A stretch of DNA of 6,181 nt from X23 sp050251575 (GTDB taxonomy: Bacteria; Bacillota; Clostridia; SK-Y3). Location of the stretch: assembly GCA_050251575.1 (NCBI GenBank), contig JBFWMP010000163.1:1-6181 (forward strand). The letters run 5' to 3'. The notes under the pieces were generated by a model, which was not told the origin of the DNA, ran no database searches, and saw only the letters and a list, made by a program, of their open reading frames with translations. Below are positions 4,657 to 6,181 of the stretch, one piece after another (position 1 is the first letter of the stretch; the number at the start of each line of letters is the position of its first letter). The position numbers and the translations under genes are program-made.

Positions 4657-5637
4657 CTATGCTAATGACTTCTCCTCATTTTCATCATATAAGCTATATT
4701 TATAAACTTTTCTGTTTTCCAGTGACCATATTCTGTCTGAAAAACTACCTTCCGAAATATTTTCCAAAGCTTTTTTCATATCATACATACGGCTGTCTAT
4801 AAGATCTATATAGTGCAGCAGTTCGGCTTCAGGGAACATAGGTTTTTTAGGACTTCCGAATTCCGGCTCATAATGATGGGATAGAATCATATGCTGAAGC
4901 AGTACCGAAGTCTCGGTGTTTGCGTTTAATTTCTTTGCAGTTGTTTCTATCATTTTAATTGCTTGAATAATATGCCCTAGCAATTGGCCTTCACAAGTGT
5001 ATTCTGATACCATGCCCAGCTCGTTAGCGTCCATTTCATAAATTTTCGCTATATCATGAAGTATGACTCCTCCAAAAAGCAAATCAGTATTTATGAAGGT
5101 ATATATTTCGCTCAGTTTTTCCGCTGTCATTAACATAGTCATAATATGATACAGCAAACCGGAACGTATTGCATGATGATTTTTCATTGCGGCGGGAAAT
5201 GTCATAAGCTTTTGTTTATGATCTTTAAGAATATGGCTTACAATCATTCTTATATCATGATTATTGATTTTGGAAGTATAATCAAGCAATTGATTGTACA
5301 TATATTCGGCGCTGTAGGGGGCGGTTTGAACGAAATCAGCGGCATCAATATCATCTGCAGCCGTGGATAGGCGAATCTTTTCAATTTTTAATTGAAGCTG
5401 ATTTTGCCATTCTCCGACCACACCTCTAACTTTTACTAATGTATTTTGTACATACTTAGCTTCATCATCTTCGGAACAATTCCACAGTTTGGCATTTATT
5501 TCACCGGTTTTATCTGATAGTAGGAAGTCCATAAATTTGCTATTATTACTCGAAGTCTTACATTTTAATGATTTTATAAGATAAAAACCTTCTATTTTAG
5601 CATTTAATTCAAATTCGTTAATAGGTATGCAGTCCAT
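4657..5637 (-). CDS. yhaM: YhaM-family 3'-5' exoribonuclease
   Basis: This 326-residue protein has the two-domain layout of YhaM/CBF1 (B. subtilis YhaM is about 314 residues). An N-terminal OB-fold nucleic-acid-binding domain (about 12-90, with FLLSDKTGEINAKLW and VKVRGVVGEWQNQLQL) is followed by an HD hydrolase domain. Likely metal ligands are H164 in GLLYH, H194-D195 in LHDIAK, H222 in LLGH, H254-H255 in LSHH and D278/D281 in IDLIDSRM. The GSPKKP segment (261-266) is typical of the family. YhaM trims RNA 3' ends in Firmicutes, with a role in mRNA turnover; some act on DNA in vitro. The ATG has AAAGGAG 7 nt upstream and a strong promoter (5709-5681). Past the stop, the transcript would run into the G-rich side of the TGAACCC array after 12 nt. 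No standard terminator is seen. Confidence 0.93.
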   Translation of the reverse strand: MDCIPINEFELNAKIEGFYLIKSLKCKTSSNNSKFMDFLLSDKTGEINAKLWNCSEDDEAKYVQNTLVKVRGVVGEWQNQLQLKIEKIRLSTAADDIDAADFVQTAPYSAEYMYNQLLDYTSKINNHDIRMIVSHILKDHKQKLMTFPAAMKNHHAIRSGLLYHIMTMLMTAEKLSEIYTFINTDLLFGGVILHDIAKIYEMDANELGMVSEYTCEGQLLGHIIQAIKMIETTAKKLNANTETSVLLQHMILSHHYEPEFGSPKKPMFPEAELLHYIDLIDSRMYDMKKALENISEGSFSDRIWSLENRKVYKYSLYDENEEKSLA

Positions 5638-5680
5638 AGGTATTCTCCTTTGTAGTTAAACTTTGGTAAATTATTTATAT

Positions 5681-5709
5681 ATTATCTCATAGTTTGGACG
5701 ATATGCCAA
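5681..5709 (-). promoter_or_regulatory. Sigma-A promoter of yhaM
   Basis: On the minus strand TTGGCA (5709-5704) is separated by exactly 17 bases from GATAAT (5686-5681). Each box matches the sigma-A consensus at 5 of 6 positions, and TGA precedes the -10 as an extended element. It lies about 45 bases before the yhaM start codon. Confidence 0.75.
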
Positions 5710-5724
5710 TTCTTTCGATAACAA

Positions 5725-5746
5725 TATACATGTTACATGATGTATA
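5725..5746. promoter_or_regulatory. Dyad between the divergent promoters
   Basis: TATACAT (5725-5731) and ATGTATA (5740-5746) are inverted copies around an 8-nt centre. The dyad lies upstream of both the yhaM promoter and the promoter of the gene starting at 5890, a usual place for an operator. No known regulator motif is recognised, and AT-rich dyads of this size arise by chance. Confidence 0.3.
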
Positions 5747-5786
5747 AAAATTAGTGAAAATAATTTACTCATTTGTTATGGAAAAA

Positions 5787-5807
5787 TTTTGTCGAATAAT
5801 ATATAAT
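5787..5807 (+). promoter_or_regulatory. Promoter of the partial gene with an embedded Spo0A-box-like site
   Basis: A perfect TATAAT lies at 5802-5807, with no strong -35 at the usual distance (5779-5784 is TGGAAA). TTTTGTCGAA (5787-5796) contains the core TTGTCGAA, a close match to the Spo0A recognition box of endospore formers. It sits just upstream of the -10, where a bound regulator would either activate a promoter lacking a -35 or block RNA polymerase. The leader to the start codon is about 75 nt and ends with the ribosome binding site GGGGGAG (5878-5884), 5 nt before the ATG. Confidence 0.4.
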
Positions 5808-5889
5808 GAAACACAAAAACAACAGGATGAGGTTACAGACGTTGAGCGGATAGAGTATGATTCATAAAAAACAATAAGGGGGAGAAGGC

Positions 5890-6181
5890 ATGTACTTTAA
5901 AACAATCAGTGAAGTACTTAATTATATAGAGAGCCAACCGGTTCTGGTATCGGAGCAGTTGATGATTATGGTAGCAGACAAGTCTTCATGGCATTTAAAA
6001 GAATTAAGGGATTATCTCAATTATAAAAATATTAAGTTTTTTGGAGGCATATACGCAGGATTATTAGTGGGGCATAAGCTGAAACTAGAAGGATTTATTA
6101 TACTTAAGATCCAACCGATATATTCTTGTTTGGTTCTGCCGTTTATGATGAGGTGTAATTTGGATATGCAAAGCCTCCAAA
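5890..6181 (+). CDS. Partial gene, possible FIST-like sensory N-terminus
   Basis: The reading frame is open from the ATG at 5890 to the window edge (97 full codons), so the C-terminus is missing. The start is supported by GGGGGAG 5 nt upstream. No signal peptide or membrane helix is seen in the visible part. After a lead of about 18 residues it alternates strand-like and helix-like stretches: VLVSEQLMIMVADKSS, then WHLKELRDYLNY, then NIKFFGGIYAGLLVG and LEGFIILKIQPI. The pattern of a strand, a helix, and a GG-xx-AG turn before another strand resembles FIST domains. Those are often fused to GGDEF or kinase output domains and thought to bind small ligands. The resemblance is loose; another alpha/beta domain is possible. 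The gene is divergent from yhaM. Confidence 0.5.
   Translation, partial: MYFKTISEVLNYIESQPVLVSEQLMIMVADKSSWHLKELRDYLNYKNIKFFGGIYAGLLVGHKLKLEGFIILKIQPIYSCLVLPFMMRCNLDMQSLQ

Noticed and set aside
5146..5370. Plus-strand 74-codon frame inside yhaM
   Set aside because: Antisense shadow of a confidently identified gene.

Overview
The window reads as an AT-rich, low-GC Gram-positive genome, most likely a clostridial Bacillota. The evidence is strong AAAGGAG-type ribosome binding sites, a 23S-5S operon end of Firmicute type, a YhaM-family exoribonuclease, and a TTG start with a good ribosome binding site. One candidate Spo0A box hints at a spore former. I cannot name the genus.

Layout: 1-392 is the 3' end of a 23S rRNA gene. 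It begins at the base equivalent to E. coli C2507, just after the peptidyl-transferase loop base U2506. An unusually built 240-nt spacer follows, then 5S rRNA (634-752) and a rho-independent terminator. Next come a single-domain YprB-type DEDDy exonuclease-like gene (912-1562, +), convergent with a YfcE/YsnB-type metallophosphoesterase (2132-1641, -). Chorismate synthase aroC (2401-3501, +) is followed 47 nt later by an AEC-family permease (3549-4526, +). That permease is convergent with a YhaM-type 3'-5' exoribonuclease gene (5637-4657, -). Divergent from yhaM, a truncated gene (5890 to the window edge, +) shows a possible FIST-like sensor N-terminus.

The genes are mostly housekeeping and do not form one pathway. 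Only aroC and the permease look co-transcribed.

The unusual part lies between the genes. Almost every spacer that ends a transcription unit carries short arrays with a strict 7-base period. I see three sequence families: TGAATAG/TTAATAA, ATGTACA/ATGGACA and TGAACCC. Most occur as inverted pairs or in both orientations. They build a 23-of-24-bp inverted repeat in the 23S-5S spacer, bracket the 912-2132 gene pair, supply the stop codon of the phosphoesterase gene, and fill the whole convergent permease/yhaM spacer. In that last spacer seven perfect TGAACCC units give seven evenly spaced GGG runs on the minus strand. These arrays are the best candidate in this window for something poorly described.
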